A stretch of DNA of 64,000 bases from Stenoxybacter acetivorans DSM 19021 (GCF_000745895.1 NZ_KN050771.1:1-64000); one strand, 5' to 3'. Positions 43,690 to 53,831 are shown, counted from the first letter of the stretch. A program made the numbers and translations. The notes: generated by a model not told the origin, from the letters alone.

Positions 43690-43900
43690 AATTATCAGTT
43701 TTTCGTCAGCAGCCGCCAATGCAGGGACGAAGCTTCGATCCACCCCGCCATACATGGGCATTTGATCTACCGGCATATTAAGTGCCTTCCGCCATCACCG
43801 CTCCTTTGATGTCGGATATCAATGCACAGCCACTGAGCGTAATGATTAATAACGCCATTCCGGTAATGCGAACATTGAATGCTTTAGATAGAATTTTCAT
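43690..43900 (-). pseudogene. 5' fragment of a lipoprotein gene, frameshifted
   Basis: On the minus strand an ATG at 43900 opens a signal peptide with lipobox TLSGC (Cys25) and 15 more residues to a TAA. One base out of frame, the reading continues MPVDQMPMYGGVDRS and PALAAADEKLI before it ends against the tail of the opposite gene. I believe MPVDQMPMYGGMDRS-type sequence opens the mature part of a repeat-containing lipoprotein, but I cannot name the family. It is truncated and shifted, so non-functional. Confidence 0.55.
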
Positions 43901-44034
43901 AAAAATAATTCCTTGCGGATAAATAGTATTTTATTTGAAGCAGCGCATGTATTTTCAGGCTGCCTGAAAAATAGCATGTGTTTCAGACAGTATTTTTGTA
44001 TGATGATATTGTATTGATGAATACAAGGATAAAT

Positions 44035-44058
44035 TGTGTTTTGCAGCCGCCATATTTT
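44035..44058 (+). repeat. 24-bp direct repeat, right copy
   Basis: This is the partner of 42237-42260. It covers the GTG start and first eight codons of the aldehyde dehydrogenase gene. Confidence 0.8.
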
Positions 44059-45379
44059 AGACCAACATATTTTATTTGAACGCGAAGCAAGCCAAATTGA
44101 TGCGTTTACTGAGCAAAATAACACACTGAAAACGCAACAACAAATCTTTGCCGAATACTCAGTAACGCAGCGCACGGCAAAATTATTGGCTTTTGCCGAA
44201 CGCTTAAACGCAGCCAAACACGATTTGGCGATGCAGATTTGTTTGGAGGTGGGGCGGTGTTTGCGCGAATGCGAAGCCGAATTGGAAAAATCACTGGATT
44301 TGATTCGTTATTATGCACGTTTATCACCTGAGTTACTGCAACCGAAAATAATCGCCACTCAAGCGCAGCTCAGCCAAGTACGCTTTGAGCCTTTGGGCGT
44401 GGTGCTGGCGGTGATGCCGTGGAACTATCCCGTTTGGCAATTATTGCGTTTTGCCGTACCTGCCTTATGTGCGGGCAATGCCTGTTTGGTCAAACCCGCG
44501 CCCACCGTTGCCGGCGTAACACAGGCTCTGTTTGACGCCGTTGGTGATGATTTGCCGTTTCAGGCAGCATGGTTAGCCGATGACGACGTGGAAGCCGCCA
44601 TTGCGCAAACACACGCGCTGGCATTTACCGGCTCCGACGCAACCGGCCGCCATTTGGCGGCATTGGCGGGCAAGCACCTGAAAAAATGTGTGTTGGAACT
44701 GGGCGGCAGCAATGCGTTTATCGTTCTGGACGATGCCGACATTGAAGAAGCGGCAAAAGATGCTTGCTATTCACGGTTTCGCGATGCGGGGCAATCATGC
44801 AATGCCGCCAAACGTTTGATTGTTACCGATGCGGTTGCCGATGCCTTTATTGCGTGCTTTTTAACCCATTGCCGCCGCTTGAAAACCGGCGCGCCGTGGC
44901 TGCCTGAAACCACGCTTGCGCCCTTGCACCGTGCCGATTTGCGTGATCGTGTGCATGAACAAGTATGCGATGCGCTTGCTCACGGCGCGGTGTGTTTGCT
45001 CGGCGGTGAAATGCCTGAAGGTGCAGGCTATTTTTACCCCGCCACCGTGCTGGACCACATCAATCCGCAATGCCGCATGTATGACGAAGAAGTATTCGGT
45101 CCTGCCGTCGGCATCTTGCGTGCCCGCAACGCCGAACACGCAATTGCACTGGCAAACGACAATCCTTTCGGCTTGGGTGCATCAATTTACAGCCGCAGCA
45201 CAGACATGGCATGGCATTGGGCAAAACAGCTGCAAACAGGCAGCGTATTCATCAACCGCCACACCAGCAGTGATTTGAGGCTGCCGTTTGGCGGTGTCAA
45301 AGATTCCGGATTTGGGCGGGAATTATCGGAATTTGGTTTATATGAATTTGTAAACGTGAAAAGCTATTGGCAAAAATAA
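44036..45379 (+). CDS. NAD(P)-dependent aldehyde dehydrogenase
   Basis: A 447-residue ALDH of the succinate-semialdehyde dehydrogenase-like group. Motifs are VMPWNYPVWQLLRF (126-139), LAFTGSDATGRH (195-206), ELGGSNAF with Glu221, and GQSCNAAKR with catalytic Cys255, plus PFGGVKDSGFGRELSEFGL near the C-terminus. It oxidises an aldehyde to the acid; the substrate is not determined. It starts at GTG, 10 bases after AAGGAT. The first codons are duplicated 1.8 kb upstream, so this start may be a product of rearrangement, though the N-terminus looks complete (SSADH-type length about 450-480). Confidence 0.87.
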   Translation: MFCSRHILDQHILFEREASQIDAFTEQNNTLKTQQQIFAEYSVTQRTAKLLAFAERLNAAKHDLAMQICLEVGRCLRECEAELEKSLDLIRYYARLSPELLQPKIIATQAQLSQVRFEPLGVVLAVMPWNYPVWQLLRFAVPALCAGNACLVKPAPTVAGVTQALFDAVGDDLPFQAAWLADDDVEAAIAQTHALAFTGSDATGRHLAALAGKHLKKCVLELGGSNAFIVLDDADIEEAAKDACYSRFRDAGQSCNAAKRLIVTDAVADAFIACFLTHCRRLKTGAPWLPETTLAPLHRADLRDRVHEQVCDALAHGAVCLLGGEMPEGAGYFYPATVLDHINPQCRMYDEEVFGPAVGILRARNAEHAIALANDNPFGLGASIYSRSTDMAWHWAKQLQTGSVFINRHTSSDLRLPFGGVKDSGFGRELSEFGLYEFVNVKSYWQK

Positions 45380-45407
45380 GGCTGCCTGAAACTTTTCAGG
45401 CAGCCTT
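45378..45407 (+). terminator. Inverted DUS terminator after the ALDH gene
   Basis: AAGGCTGCCTGAA and TTCAGGCAGCCTT pair around ACTT, at the stop codon. A second hairpin (AAACCGCTTTGTTA/TAACAAAGCGGTTT, 45417-45449) lies between it and the tRNA. Confidence 0.85.
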
Positions 45408-45458
45408 ACAAAAACAAAACCGCTTTGTTAATCAATAACAAAGCGGTTTGTGTTGTGT

Positions 45459-45535
45459 TGGTCGGAGTGAAAGGATTCGAACCTTCGACCCCCTCGTCCC
45501 GAACGAGGTGCGCTACCGGGCTGCGCTACACTCCG
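45459..45535 (-). tRNA. tRNA-Pro (anticodon CGG)
   Basis: A 77-base tRNA on the minus strand starting CGGAGTGTAGCGCAGCCCGG and ending with encoded CCA. Anticodon stem CCTCG/CGAGG encloses TTCGGGA, giving CGG, with G37 as usual for this tRNA. The T-loop is GTTCGAATC and the acceptor stem pairs fully. Confidence 0.97.
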
Positions 45536-46327
45536 AAAGACGGGCATTATAATGACTTGATTTTGGTTTGGCAATGCCAACCAAATAAAACACATTGAAA
45601 ACAGCGGTTAAAATCGGGTACAGCATTCTCAGTCCAATTGAAGCAACACGCGGCAAGGTGAAAACAGGCTGCTAAAGCAATACCAAAAATGCCTTGCAAA
45701 AAGCCTTTTTAAAGCAAAAAAATAAATACAGCCAAACAATTCGGTTTTTCAAAATAATTAATCAAATAAACCATTCAGTTGAAATAATTCCCATGCACAA
45801 TTTGCACAGCGCATCAATATCATTAAGCCTTAATAACCTGTAATGGCTTTTACCTATGCCCATTCAAGCGTATCTTGATGCTTTTATGCTTATGAAAGGT
45901 ACATTATTCATGCCCAAAACCATTTTTTTGGCAATTCTGGCAGCAAAACCTGTCGGCGTACGCATAAAAAAACACCACAGCATCATATTTCTTTTGCCAA
46001 GCATCCGAATATTACCCATCTTGCTGAAATCCGATCTCATCTAAACAAAGAGCAGGTCATGATTCTCTCTGCAAAAACAATAGTGTATTTATAAATAAAT
46101 ATAAAATATCATAATTATAGATATTTTTTATCACAAGAACCATGCAAGTTCACTTAGTCGCTATTATAGTAACTATCGTGATAATGTTAGTTAAAGTTAT
46201 TTAATTTATTATCACAGCCATGCTTACAGATCATTACTGTGCCCTGCGCTCAATCTCTTGCGCAAAGGGCAAAATAATTGACGATTGTTTTGAGATTAAT
46301 TTTTAGACAGCCTGAGGTATATATTTC
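45536..46327. other. Long intergenic region without a recognised gene
   Basis: About 790 bases, AT-rich. A 62-codon frame at 45856-46044 is hydrophobic but has no good ribosome site or recognisable sequence. It may be decayed coding DNA. The last 200 bases (TTATCACAAG, then TAACTATCGTGATAATGTTA) contain imperfect inverted TTATCAC/GTGATAA motifs, possible operator sites for the permease gene. No RNA structure stood out. Confidence 0.35.
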
Positions 46328-47746
46328 ATGAGCAACAACCTTTTTCGGAAAAAAAATGTAGCGGAAATTGCCCGTTATGAAACGCCGCTGAAGCGAGGAC
46401 TGACAACCAAAGACTTGGTTTTCTTGGGTATTGGCGCAATTATCGGCACAGGTATTTTTGTATTAACCGGCAAAGGTGCGCTGACAGCAGGACCTGCATT
46501 GTCCTTGTCATTTTTACTGGCGGCGATTTGCTGCGGTTTTGCCGGTTTATGCTATGCCGAATTTGCGTCTATGGTGCCTATTTCCGGCTCTGCTTATTCG
46601 TATGCCTATGTTTCTTTTGGTGAGCTGATTGCCTTTATGATGGGCTGGGATTTGATTTTGGAATATGGGCTGGCGGTGTCAACCGTTGCGGTGGGCTGGT
46701 CGGGATATTTCCAAAGTATTCTTGCCAGCGTGGGTATTCATTTACCCGATGCGCTGCGGGCAGCCGCAGGAACGATACCGGGTACACACACCGTTTTTGA
46801 TTTGTTTGCTGCTTTAATTGTATTGGTATTAACATTCTTTTTGTCCATTGGTATTAACCAAACCAAACGGGTGAATGATGTGATGGTTATCATCAAATTG
46901 GCGGTGGTGATTACCTTTATTGTGGCGACAGTATGGTTTATTAACCCATCTAATTGGTAGCCGTTCACCCCGTTTGGCTGGTATTCCTTCAATAATGGGT
47001 TGGCGGCAGGGGTGATTCCGGCGGCTTCCATTGTGTTCTTCGCCTTTATCGGTTTTGATGCCGTCTCTGCCAGCGCGGAAGAAGCGGTTAATCCCAGTAA
47101 ATCATTACCGCGCGGGATTATGGGTTCTTTGTTGCTGGCAACCATTTTGTACATTGCCATGACATTAATCATGACCGGTGTTGTGCCTTATACCGTGTAT
47201 GAACGTTATCTCACCGCACCGGTAATGGCTGTTATTGAAGCAACCGAACAAACTTGGCTGGGTATATTGGTGAGCTTGGGCGCTATTTTGGGCATTACCA
47301 CTGTGATTTTGGTGATGCTGTATGGCCAAACCCGCGTCAGCTACGCCATGAGCCGCGATGGCTTATTCCCGAGCTTTTTGGGTAAAGTTCATTCAACTTA
47401 CCGCACACCGTTTTTGGGTACATGGTTTTTTGGTGTCTTGGCATCTTTAGCCGCCGGTTTTGTTAATATCAATATCTTGGCGGAAATGGTGAATATCGGC
47501 ACATTGGCGGCATTTGTATTGGTATCCGCAGGGGTCATTTGGATGCGTTACAAACAACCCAATGTACCGCGCGGTTTTAAAACGCCTTGGGTGCCGATTA
47601 CACCGATTATTTCCATTCTGTTTTGCCTGACATTGATTGCGGGTTTGAATTGGGATACTTGGCTGCGGTTTTTGGTGTGGCTGGTGATTGGTTTGGTCGT
47701 GTTCTTTACCTACAGCCGCAAACATTCTCACTTACATCAAAAATAA
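46328..47746 (+). pseudogene. APC-family amino-acid permease interrupted by amber codon
   Basis: A cationic amino-acid transporter of the APC superfamily, with IGAIIGTGIFVLTGKGAL near residue 35, CYAEFASMVPISGSAYSYAY near 78, FFAFIGFDAVSASAEE after the stop, and about 12 membrane segments overall. Codon 211 is TAG (46958-46960). The frame continues without any shift for 261 more codons to the true stop, and the sequence across it (NPSNW-stop-PFTPFGWYSF) fits a CAG-to-TAG change, since NWQPFxPFGW is usual. Either a recent point-mutation pseudogene, suppressed readthrough, or a sequencing error. Confidence 0.85.
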
Positions 47747-47867
47747 AAAATCTTAAACCCCGTCCCAAAGGGCAGGGTTTCGGGCGGCGCGTGGCTTGGG
47801 TACGGTGAAAGCTGCGCCCAAACGCCGAATTACGCCGATCTGAAGATTCCTTCCTTAAAAAGCAAAT

Positions 47868-47907
47868 AAAAAGCCAAACCGAACAAATCATTCGGTTTGG
47901 CTTTTTT
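47868..47907. terminator. Bidirectional terminator between permease and mtrE
   Basis: AAAAAGCCAAACCGAA and TTCGGTTTGGCTTTTTT form a long stem with A and T runs on either side, serving the convergent genes. Confidence 0.88.
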
Positions 47908-47919
47908 CAGGCAACCTGA

Positions 47920-49380
47920 TTACTGTGCCGCCGTCTCATTCGCTGCGGTTTGCGTTTCTTCATTCAAACCACCGCCCAAGGCTTTGTATAAATCCGCACG
48001 GTTTTGCAGCAGCATCTGTTGGGTTTGCAGCAAAGCCTGTTGTGCGGAATAGCTGTCGCGCTCGGCGTCTAATAATTCCAATGAGCTGGAAATACCGTGG
48101 TCATACCGCATTTTCACCAAACGATAGCGATTCAATTGCGCTTGGGTGCTTTTTTGCTGAGCTTGGTATTGCTGCCGCAGTGCCGAACGGGCAACCAAAG
48201 CATCGGCAACATCACGGAAAGCCGCCTGAACCGTTTTTTCGTATTGGGCAACGGCGATGTTTTTGCGCACCTCTGCCAAATCCAGATTGGCTTTGTTTTG
48301 TCCCCACGTGAAAATCGGCAGGGTGATTTGCGGCATGAAACTCCATGTGCGGTTTACGCCGTCGAACAAACCGTTTAATTCAGTGCTACCGCTGCCGATG
48401 CTGCCAATCAGGTTAATGCGCGGGAAAAATGCCGCGCGCGCCGCGCCGATGTCGGCGTTGGCAGATTTAAGTGCAAACTCGGCTTCGCGCACATCGGGGC
48501 GGCGGTATAACACGTCTGAAGGCAAGCCCACAGGCAGTTCAACGTGGGCAAATTGTTGGTTCAGCGGCAATGCCGGCGGTAAACCCGCAGGTATCGGTTG
48601 ACCAATCAGCAATGCCATCGCATTTTGCGCCTGATCACGCGCTTGCTGTGCCGAGGCATAACCGGCGCGGGCGGTTTCGATTTGGGTTTCAGCAATGTTC
48701 ACGTCAATGGCAGAAATCACGCCTGCTTTGTATGACAAATCCGTTAAACGTTTGCTTTCTTCACGCGATTGTAAAACGCGCTGTGCCAAATCCATGCTTT
48801 CCTGCGCCACCCGCTCGGCAAAATAGGCGTCTGCCACAGAGGCAATCAAGCTTATTTGTGCGGCATCGCGGTTTTGAATTTGCCCGAAATACCGATTTAA
48901 CGCGCTTTTCGATAAGCTGTTTACGCGCCCGAACAAATCCAGCTCAAACGCAGTAACGCCGAAGCCAACATTATAAGCCTCGCTGACAAAACTCACTTGC
49001 TGACCTTGCGCATCCACGCGGGAGCTTAAGTCTTGTGCCGTGCGCCCTTTCTGCGCACTGCCGGTTACGCCCAATGCCGGCAATTGATTGGCACGGGCAA
49101 TCGCATATTGCGCGCGGACAGCTTCAACATTTAAGGCAGCCACGCGTAAATCGCGGTTGTTTTGCAGTGCCAAAGCCATCAGGCTTCTCAAGCGTTCATC
49201 GGCAAAATAGTCTTGCCAGCCCAAGTGATCCGCCAAGATATTTCCTTGATTTCGGCTACCTGAAACAGCAGGGAAATGGTTGGCCAGTTCAACGGTGGGC
49301 TGCTGATAATTCGGCGCCATGGAACAAGCAGACAACACCGCCGCTGCCACAACAGACAACAGCATTTTATTTTTAATCAT
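47920..49380 (-). CDS. mtrE: Outer-membrane efflux channel MtrE (OprM/NodT family)
   Basis: A 486-residue outer-membrane lipoprotein (lipobox VLSAC, Cys19) with two TolC-type repeats. Typical blocks are ALQNNRDLRVAALNVEAVRA near 70, LDLFGRVNSLSKSALN near 140, SAIDVNIAETQIETARAGYA near 220 and LELLDAERDSYSAQQALL near 435. As a trimer it gives the exit duct for the MtrCD pump. Its ATG shares a base with the mtrD stop (TAATG), so the genes are translationally coupled. Last gene of mtrCDE. Confidence 0.92.
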   Translation of the reverse strand: MIKNKMLLSVVAAAVLSACSMAPNYQQPTVELANHFPAVSGSRNQGNILADHLGWQDYFADERLRSLMALALQNNRDLRVAALNVEAVRAQYAIARANQLPALGVTGSAQKGRTAQDLSSRVDAQGQQVSFVSEAYNVGFGVTAFELDLFGRVNSLSKSALNRYFGQIQNRDAAQISLIASVADAYFAERVAQESMDLAQRVLQSREESKRLTDLSYKAGVISAIDVNIAETQIETARAGYASAQQARDQAQNAMALLIGQPIPAGLPPALPLNQQFAHVELPVGLPSDVLYRRPDVREAEFALKSANADIGAARAAFFPRINLIGSIGSGSTELNGLFDGVNRTWSFMPQITLPIFTWGQNKANLDLAEVRKNIAVAQYEKTVQAAFRDVADALVARSALRQQYQAQQKSTQAQLNRYRLVKMRYDHGISSSLELLDAERDSYSAQQALLQTQQMLLQNRADLYKALGGGLNEETQTAANETAAQ

Positions 49381-52300
49381 TATTCGTCCTTTTTCTTGGC
49401 GTAGCGTTGACTCGCCTCATGCAAGGCACGGCGTTCTTCATCAGTCAATGAGGATTCCGCCTCTTGCAAATACTGTTTACCCAATTCGCGCGTCATGCCC
49501 GCTTCAGCGGCATGTTTGGCAAAACGTTCATTTTGCCGTTTGGTGTGGTGGAAGAAGCTGCGCACGGCGGTATAGAACATCGGCACGAAAAATACCGATA
49601 AAAATGTACCGATCAACATGCCCCAAAACACGCTCGTACCAATGGCGCGCTGGCTGGCAGAAGATGCGCCTGATGCAAAATACAGCGGCACCACGCCAAT
49701 AATAAATGCCAGGGAAGTCATTAAAATCGGACGAAACCGCAAATGCGCCGCCGCCAAAGCCGCTTCAAAGGCATTGTATCCTTCCGCTTGCAGGTCTTTG
49801 GCAAATTCCACAATCAAAATGGAATTTTTTGCGCTCAAACCAATCACCGTGATCAAGCCCACTTGGAAATACACGTCATTTAACAAGCCGCGTCCCCAGA
49901 CGCCCAATACCGCACCCAAAAAGCCCAAAGGAACAACCAACAATACGGCAACCGGAATTGTCCAGCTTTCATACAACGCCGCCAAGCACAGGAAAACCGC
50001 CAAAATGGAAAACGCATACAAGATAATGGTTTGCGAACCGGATTCTTGTTCTTCACGCGATTGTCCCGTCCATTCAAAGCCAAAGCCATCAGGTAATTTT
50101 TCTGCTAATTTTGCCATTTCCGCCATCGCATCACCCGAGCTGTAACCCGGTGCGGCATTGCCGGTAATCGCCATTGCCGAGTAGCCATTGTAGCGCGTGG
50201 TTTGCATCGGTCCGGTTACCCAGCTGGTTTTCACCATGCTGGATAATGGAACGGCTTGCCCCAATTGATTGTTCACCGTTAATCGCAATATGTCTTCAGG
50301 CTGCATACGCGTGCTGACATCGCCCTGCACCACCACACGCTGTAAACGGCCTTTATTCGGGAAATCGTTTACATAGTTTGAACCCAAGGCAGTGGACAAC
50401 ACCGAACCAATCGCGGTGAAACTAACGCCTTGTGCGGCGGCGGCTTCGCGGTCAATGTCAATACGCAATTGCGGCGCATCTTCCATGCCGTCGGGGCGAA
50501 CATCTGTGAGCACCTTGCTTTGCCTTGCCATGCCCAGCAATTGATTGCGCGCCGCCAGTAAAGCATCGTGTCCTTTATCGCCGCGGTCTTGCAAGCGGAA
50601 ATTAAAGCCGGAGCTGCTGCCCAATTCAGGAATGGCGGGCAGCGTTAATGCAAAAATAGTACCGTCTCGGTTCATGCCCATCATCGCGCCGGTAATCCGA
50701 TGAGCAAGAGAATCTGCATCAGAACCGGCGGCGGTGCGTTCAGACCAATCTTTCAAAGGAACGAAGCTCATGCCCATGTTTTGACCTTGACCGCTGAAAC
50801 TGAATCCCACCACCGTTATCACATCTTGTACTTCAGGCTGCTTCAACACAAAATTTTCATAGGTTTTAACGGTTTCCAGGGTACGCGCCTGCGTTGCGCC
50901 CGGCGGCAATTGAATAACCGCCAGCACCACACCTTGGTCTTCAGCGGGTAAAAACGAAGTGGGCAAACGCAGCAGCACAAACAAACCCACACTCATCAAT
51001 ATCAAATAAATCACCAGCATTCTGCCGCCGCGCCGCAATAATTTGGCAACACCGGTTTCATAACGTTTACTGCCTTTGTGAAACACGCGGTTAAACCAGC
51101 CGAAAAAACCTGTTTTTTCATGATGATTTTTATCAACCGGTTTCAAAAGTGTGGCACACAAAGCGGGTGTGAGCGACAACGCCATAAATGCCGAGAAGAA
51201 AATTGACACCGCCATCACCACCGAAAATTGGCGGTAAATATTGCCGGTAGATCCCGAAAAAAACGCCATCGGGATAAATACCGAAATCAATACCACGGTA
51301 ATCCCAACAACCGCACTTGAAATTTGGCTCATGGCTTTGCGCGTGGCTTCCAGCGGCGGCAGGCGTTCTTCTGCCATGATGCGCTCAACGTTTTCCACCA
51401 CCACAATCGCATCGTCCACAACGATACCAATCACCAGCACCATCGCAAACATGGTTAATACATTAATGGACATGCCCACGGCGTAAACCACTGCCAATGC
51501 GCCCAATAAAGCAATCGGCACAACAATGGTCGGAATAATGGTGTAACGGAAATTTTGCAAAAACAGCAGCATCACCAAAAACACCAGCGCAATGGCTTCC
51601 AGTAAGGTATGCACCACTTTTTCAATCGACAAGCCCACGAATTTGGAACTGTCATACGGAATAGCCCAACGCACGCCCGCCGGAAAGAATTTTTGCAATT
51701 CGGTTAGTTTGGCATTCACCAATTTTGATGCGGCAATCGCGTTGCCGTCGGTGGACAAAGACACACCCATACCCACTACCGGTTTGCCGTTCAGCCGTGC
51801 CGATGCGGCATACGACTGCGCACCCAATTCCACCCGCGCCACATCTTTCAAATACACCATCGAACCGTCGGTTGAGGCACGCAAAACAATGTTTTCAAAC
51901 TCTTCCGTTGTTTGGAGCTGGCCGGGTGCAATCACTTTTGCCGAAATGGTTTGACCTTGGCTGTTGGGCAAATCACCGATACTGCCGGCGGAAATCTGCA
52001 TGTTCTGCGCCATAATGGCATTATTGACATCTGCCGCCGTTAAATTCAAACCGCGCAATTTTTCCGTATCCAGCCACACGCGCATGGCGCGTTCCGAACC
52101 AAACAAATTCACGCCGCCGATGCCGTCCAAACGCTGCAATTCCGGCACTACATTCCGCGCCACATAGTCGCTGATTTCACGGGTATTCGCATTGGGATCA
52201 TCAGAAGTAAACATCGCCACCAGCAAAAAGTTGGAACGCGATTTTTCGACTTCCACGCCCAATTGCCTCACCATAGCGGGCAAACGCGACTCTGCTCTTG

Positions 52301-52634
52301 CCAATTGATTTTGCACGTCCATTTGGGCAATATCGGAATCCGTGCCGGTTTTGAACGTTAAAGTCAATGAACCCGTGCCGTTGGATAAGGCTTTGGATTC
52401 CATGTACTCCAAGTTTTCCACCCCGTTCATTTCACGCTCAATCAAAGACAACACGCTGTCTTCAATGGTTTGTGCATCTGCACCCGGGTAAGTTACTTGC
52501 AAAGTAATGGTGGGCGGCGCAACCGTTGGGTATTGCGACACAGGCAGCTGCGTGATGGAAACCACCCCCGCAATCATAATAAACATCGCCACCACCCAAG
52601 CGAAAATCGGGCGGTCAATAAAAAACTTAGCCAT
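49380..52634 (-). CDS. mtrD: RND multidrug efflux transporter MtrD
   Basis: A 1084-residue HAE-1 family proton antiporter. It has 12 transmembrane helices with two large periplasmic loops. The proton-relay pair is in VLVIGIVVDDAIVVVENVER (TM4, near 400), and the usual start MAKFFIDRPIFAWVVAMFIM and C-terminal AIGTSVFWGMLIGTFLSVFF are present. It exports hydrophobic drugs, detergents, bile salts and antimicrobial peptides in gonococcus. It is nine bases after mtrC and overlaps mtrE by one base. The charged tail (EERRALHEASQRYAKKK) is slightly longer than I expect for MtrD (about 1067). Confidence 0.94.
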   Translation of the reverse strand: MAKFFIDRPIFAWVVAMFIMIAGVVSITQLPVSQYPTVAPPTITLQVTYPGADAQTIEDSVLSLIEREMNGVENLEYMESKALSNGTGSLTLTFKTGTDSDIAQMDVQNQLARAESRLPAMVRQLGVEVEKSRSNFLLVAMFTSDDPNANTREISDYVARNVVPELQRLDGIGGVNLFGSERAMRVWLDTEKLRGLNLTAADVNNAIMAQNMQISAGSIGDLPNSQGQTISAKVIAPGQLQTTEEFENIVLRASTDGSMVYLKDVARVELGAQSYAASARLNGKPVVGMGVSLSTDGNAIAASKLVNAKLTELQKFFPAGVRWAIPYDSSKFVGLSIEKVVHTLLEAIALVFLVMLLFLQNFRYTIIPTIVVPIALLGALAVVYAVGMSINVLTMFAMVLVIGIVVDDAIVVVENVERIMAEERLPPLEATRKAMSQISSAVVGITVVLISVFIPMAFFSGSTGNIYRQFSVVMAVSIFFSAFMALSLTPALCATLLKPVDKNHHEKTGFFGWFNRVFHKGSKRYETGVAKLLRRGGRMLVIYLILMSVGLFVLLRLPTSFLPAEDQGVVLAVIQLPPGATQARTLETVKTYENFVLKQPEVQDVITVVGFSFSGQGQNMGMSFVPLKDWSERTAAGSDADSLAHRITGAMMGMNRDGTIFALTLPAIPELGSSSGFNFRLQDRGDKGHDALLAARNQLLGMARQSKVLTDVRPDGMEDAPQLRIDIDREAAAAQGVSFTAIGSVLSTALGSNYVNDFPNKGRLQRVVVQGDVSTRMQPEDILRLTVNNQLGQAVPLSSMVKTSWVTGPMQTTRYNGYSAMAITGNAAPGYSSGDAMAEMAKLAEKLPDGFGFEWTGQSREEQESGSQTIILYAFSILAVFLCLAALYESWTIPVAVLLVVPLGFLGAVLGVWGRGLLNDVYFQVGLITVIGLSAKNSILIVEFAKDLQAEGYNAFEAALAAAHLRFRPILMTSLAFIIGVVPLYFASGASSASQRAIGTSVFWGMLIGTFLSVFFVPMFYTAVRSFFHHTKRQNERFAKHAAEAGMTRELGKQYLQEAESSLTDEERRALHEASQRYAKKKDE

Positions 52635-52643
52635 GTGATCCCC

Positions 52644-53831
52644 TTATTCGGCTGAGGCTGCCGAAGCAGGCTGTTCTTGGGCTGCCTGAATCGGCGCGGC
52701 GGCTTTATCAGCGGGATTTTTCCACGGCTCGGGTTTTACTTTTTTTGCACCGGTCATCTGCACCGCTGCCAAACCGTCCATAATCACCTGATCACCCGCG
52801 CGCAATCCGCCGGTAACCACCCAATTATTGCCCTGTCCTTGTGCAATCGTAATCGGGCGCGGTGCGAAGCTGCCGTCGGCATTGGCAACCATCAGGGTAT
52901 CGCCTTGTGAACCGCGCGTAACCGCTTGCTGCGGAATCAGCATGGCATTATCCATTTGTGCCTGCGGAATCAACACGCGCACAAACATGCCCGGCAATAA
53001 GATATTGCCGCCATTGGGTACTTCAGCACGTAAGCTCACCTGCCCCGTATTCTCGTTCACCGTCATGTCGGTAAACAGCAAACGCCCTTTTTGCGGGTAT
53101 TCACTGCCGTCGTCCAACAAAATGGTTACTTCCGCGCCGCCGTCTATTACTTTCAGCTTACCTTCGGCGGCTGCCTGACGAATTTTCATCGCCTGCAAAG
53201 CCGTTTGATTCAAATCCACATATAAAGTATCGGTTTGCTGAATCAATGCCAGCTGTGTTGCATCACCTTGCCCCACCAATGCACCTTCAGTGACCAAAGC
53301 CTTGCCGATGCGCCCGCTGATGGGCGCATATACATTGGTGTAACCCACATTGATTTGCGCGGTTTTCATGGCGGCGCGGGTTAAACGTTCTTGTGCCACC
53401 GCCTGATCAAATTCTTGTTTACTGATGGCGTTTGCCGCCGCCAACGGACGGTAACGCGCCAAATCCGCACTGGCTTTGGCATAATTGGCTTTGGCACTGT
53501 CTAAATTGGCAGCATAAAGCGCATCGTCAATTTTGAATAAGGGCTGGCCGGCTTTGACATAGCCGCCCTCGGTAAACAACCGCTTTTGCACCACACCGGC
53601 AACTCGGGCGCGGATTTGTGCCTCACGTATCGGCTGCAAACGGCCGCTTAATTCGGACGTGAGCGTTACCGTTTGCGGCTGAGCGATAATCACGCTCACC
53701 ACAGGTGCTTGCTGCCCTGCTTTGCCTGCCGCATCGTCTTGTTTACCGCCGCAGGCAGCCAAAGCCGCCGCCGTTGCCAATACGGCAATACGCAGCCGCC
53801 ACGGTTTTGCTTGTGTGTTAAAAGAATACAT
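52644..53831 (-). CDS. mtrC: RND periplasmic adaptor MtrC
   Basis: A 395-residue membrane-fusion lipoprotein (lipobox LAAC, Cys27). It has a hydrophobic N-terminus, then lipoyl halves (IREAQIRARVAGVVQKRLF and GRIGKALVTEGALVGQGDAT) flanking a coiled-coil hairpin, and a beta-barrel region (LLPGMFVRVLIPQAQMDNAM). It links MtrD to MtrE. A GTG two codons upstream (53837) is in frame. I choose the ATG at 53831 because GAGGTGTTT precedes it. The C-terminus is rich in Ala, Pro and Gln. First gene of mtrCDE, divergent from mtrR. Confidence 0.92.
   Translation of the reverse strand: MYSFNTQAKPWRLRIAVLATAAALAACGGKQDDAAGKAGQQAPVVSVIIAQPQTVTLTSELSGRLQPIREAQIRARVAGVVQKRLFTEGGYVKAGQPLFKIDDALYAANLDSAKANYAKASADLARYRPLAAANAISKQEFDQAVAQERLTRAAMKTAQINVGYTNVYAPISGRIGKALVTEGALVGQGDATQLALIQQTDTLYVDLNQTALQAMKIRQAAAEGKLKVIDGGAEVTILLDDGSEYPQKGRLLFTDMTVNENTGQVSLRAEVPNGGNILLPGMFVRVLIPQAQMDNAMLIPQQAVTRGSQGDTLMVANADGSFAPRPITIAQGQGNNWVVTGGLRAGDQVIMDGLAAVQMTGAKKVKPEPWKNPADKAAAPIQAAQEQPASAASAE

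Noticed and set aside
45856-46044. 62-codon hydrophobic frame upstream of the permease
   Set aside because: No Shine-Dalgarno, no known motif, and competing frames look equally open; probably chance in AT-rich DNA.
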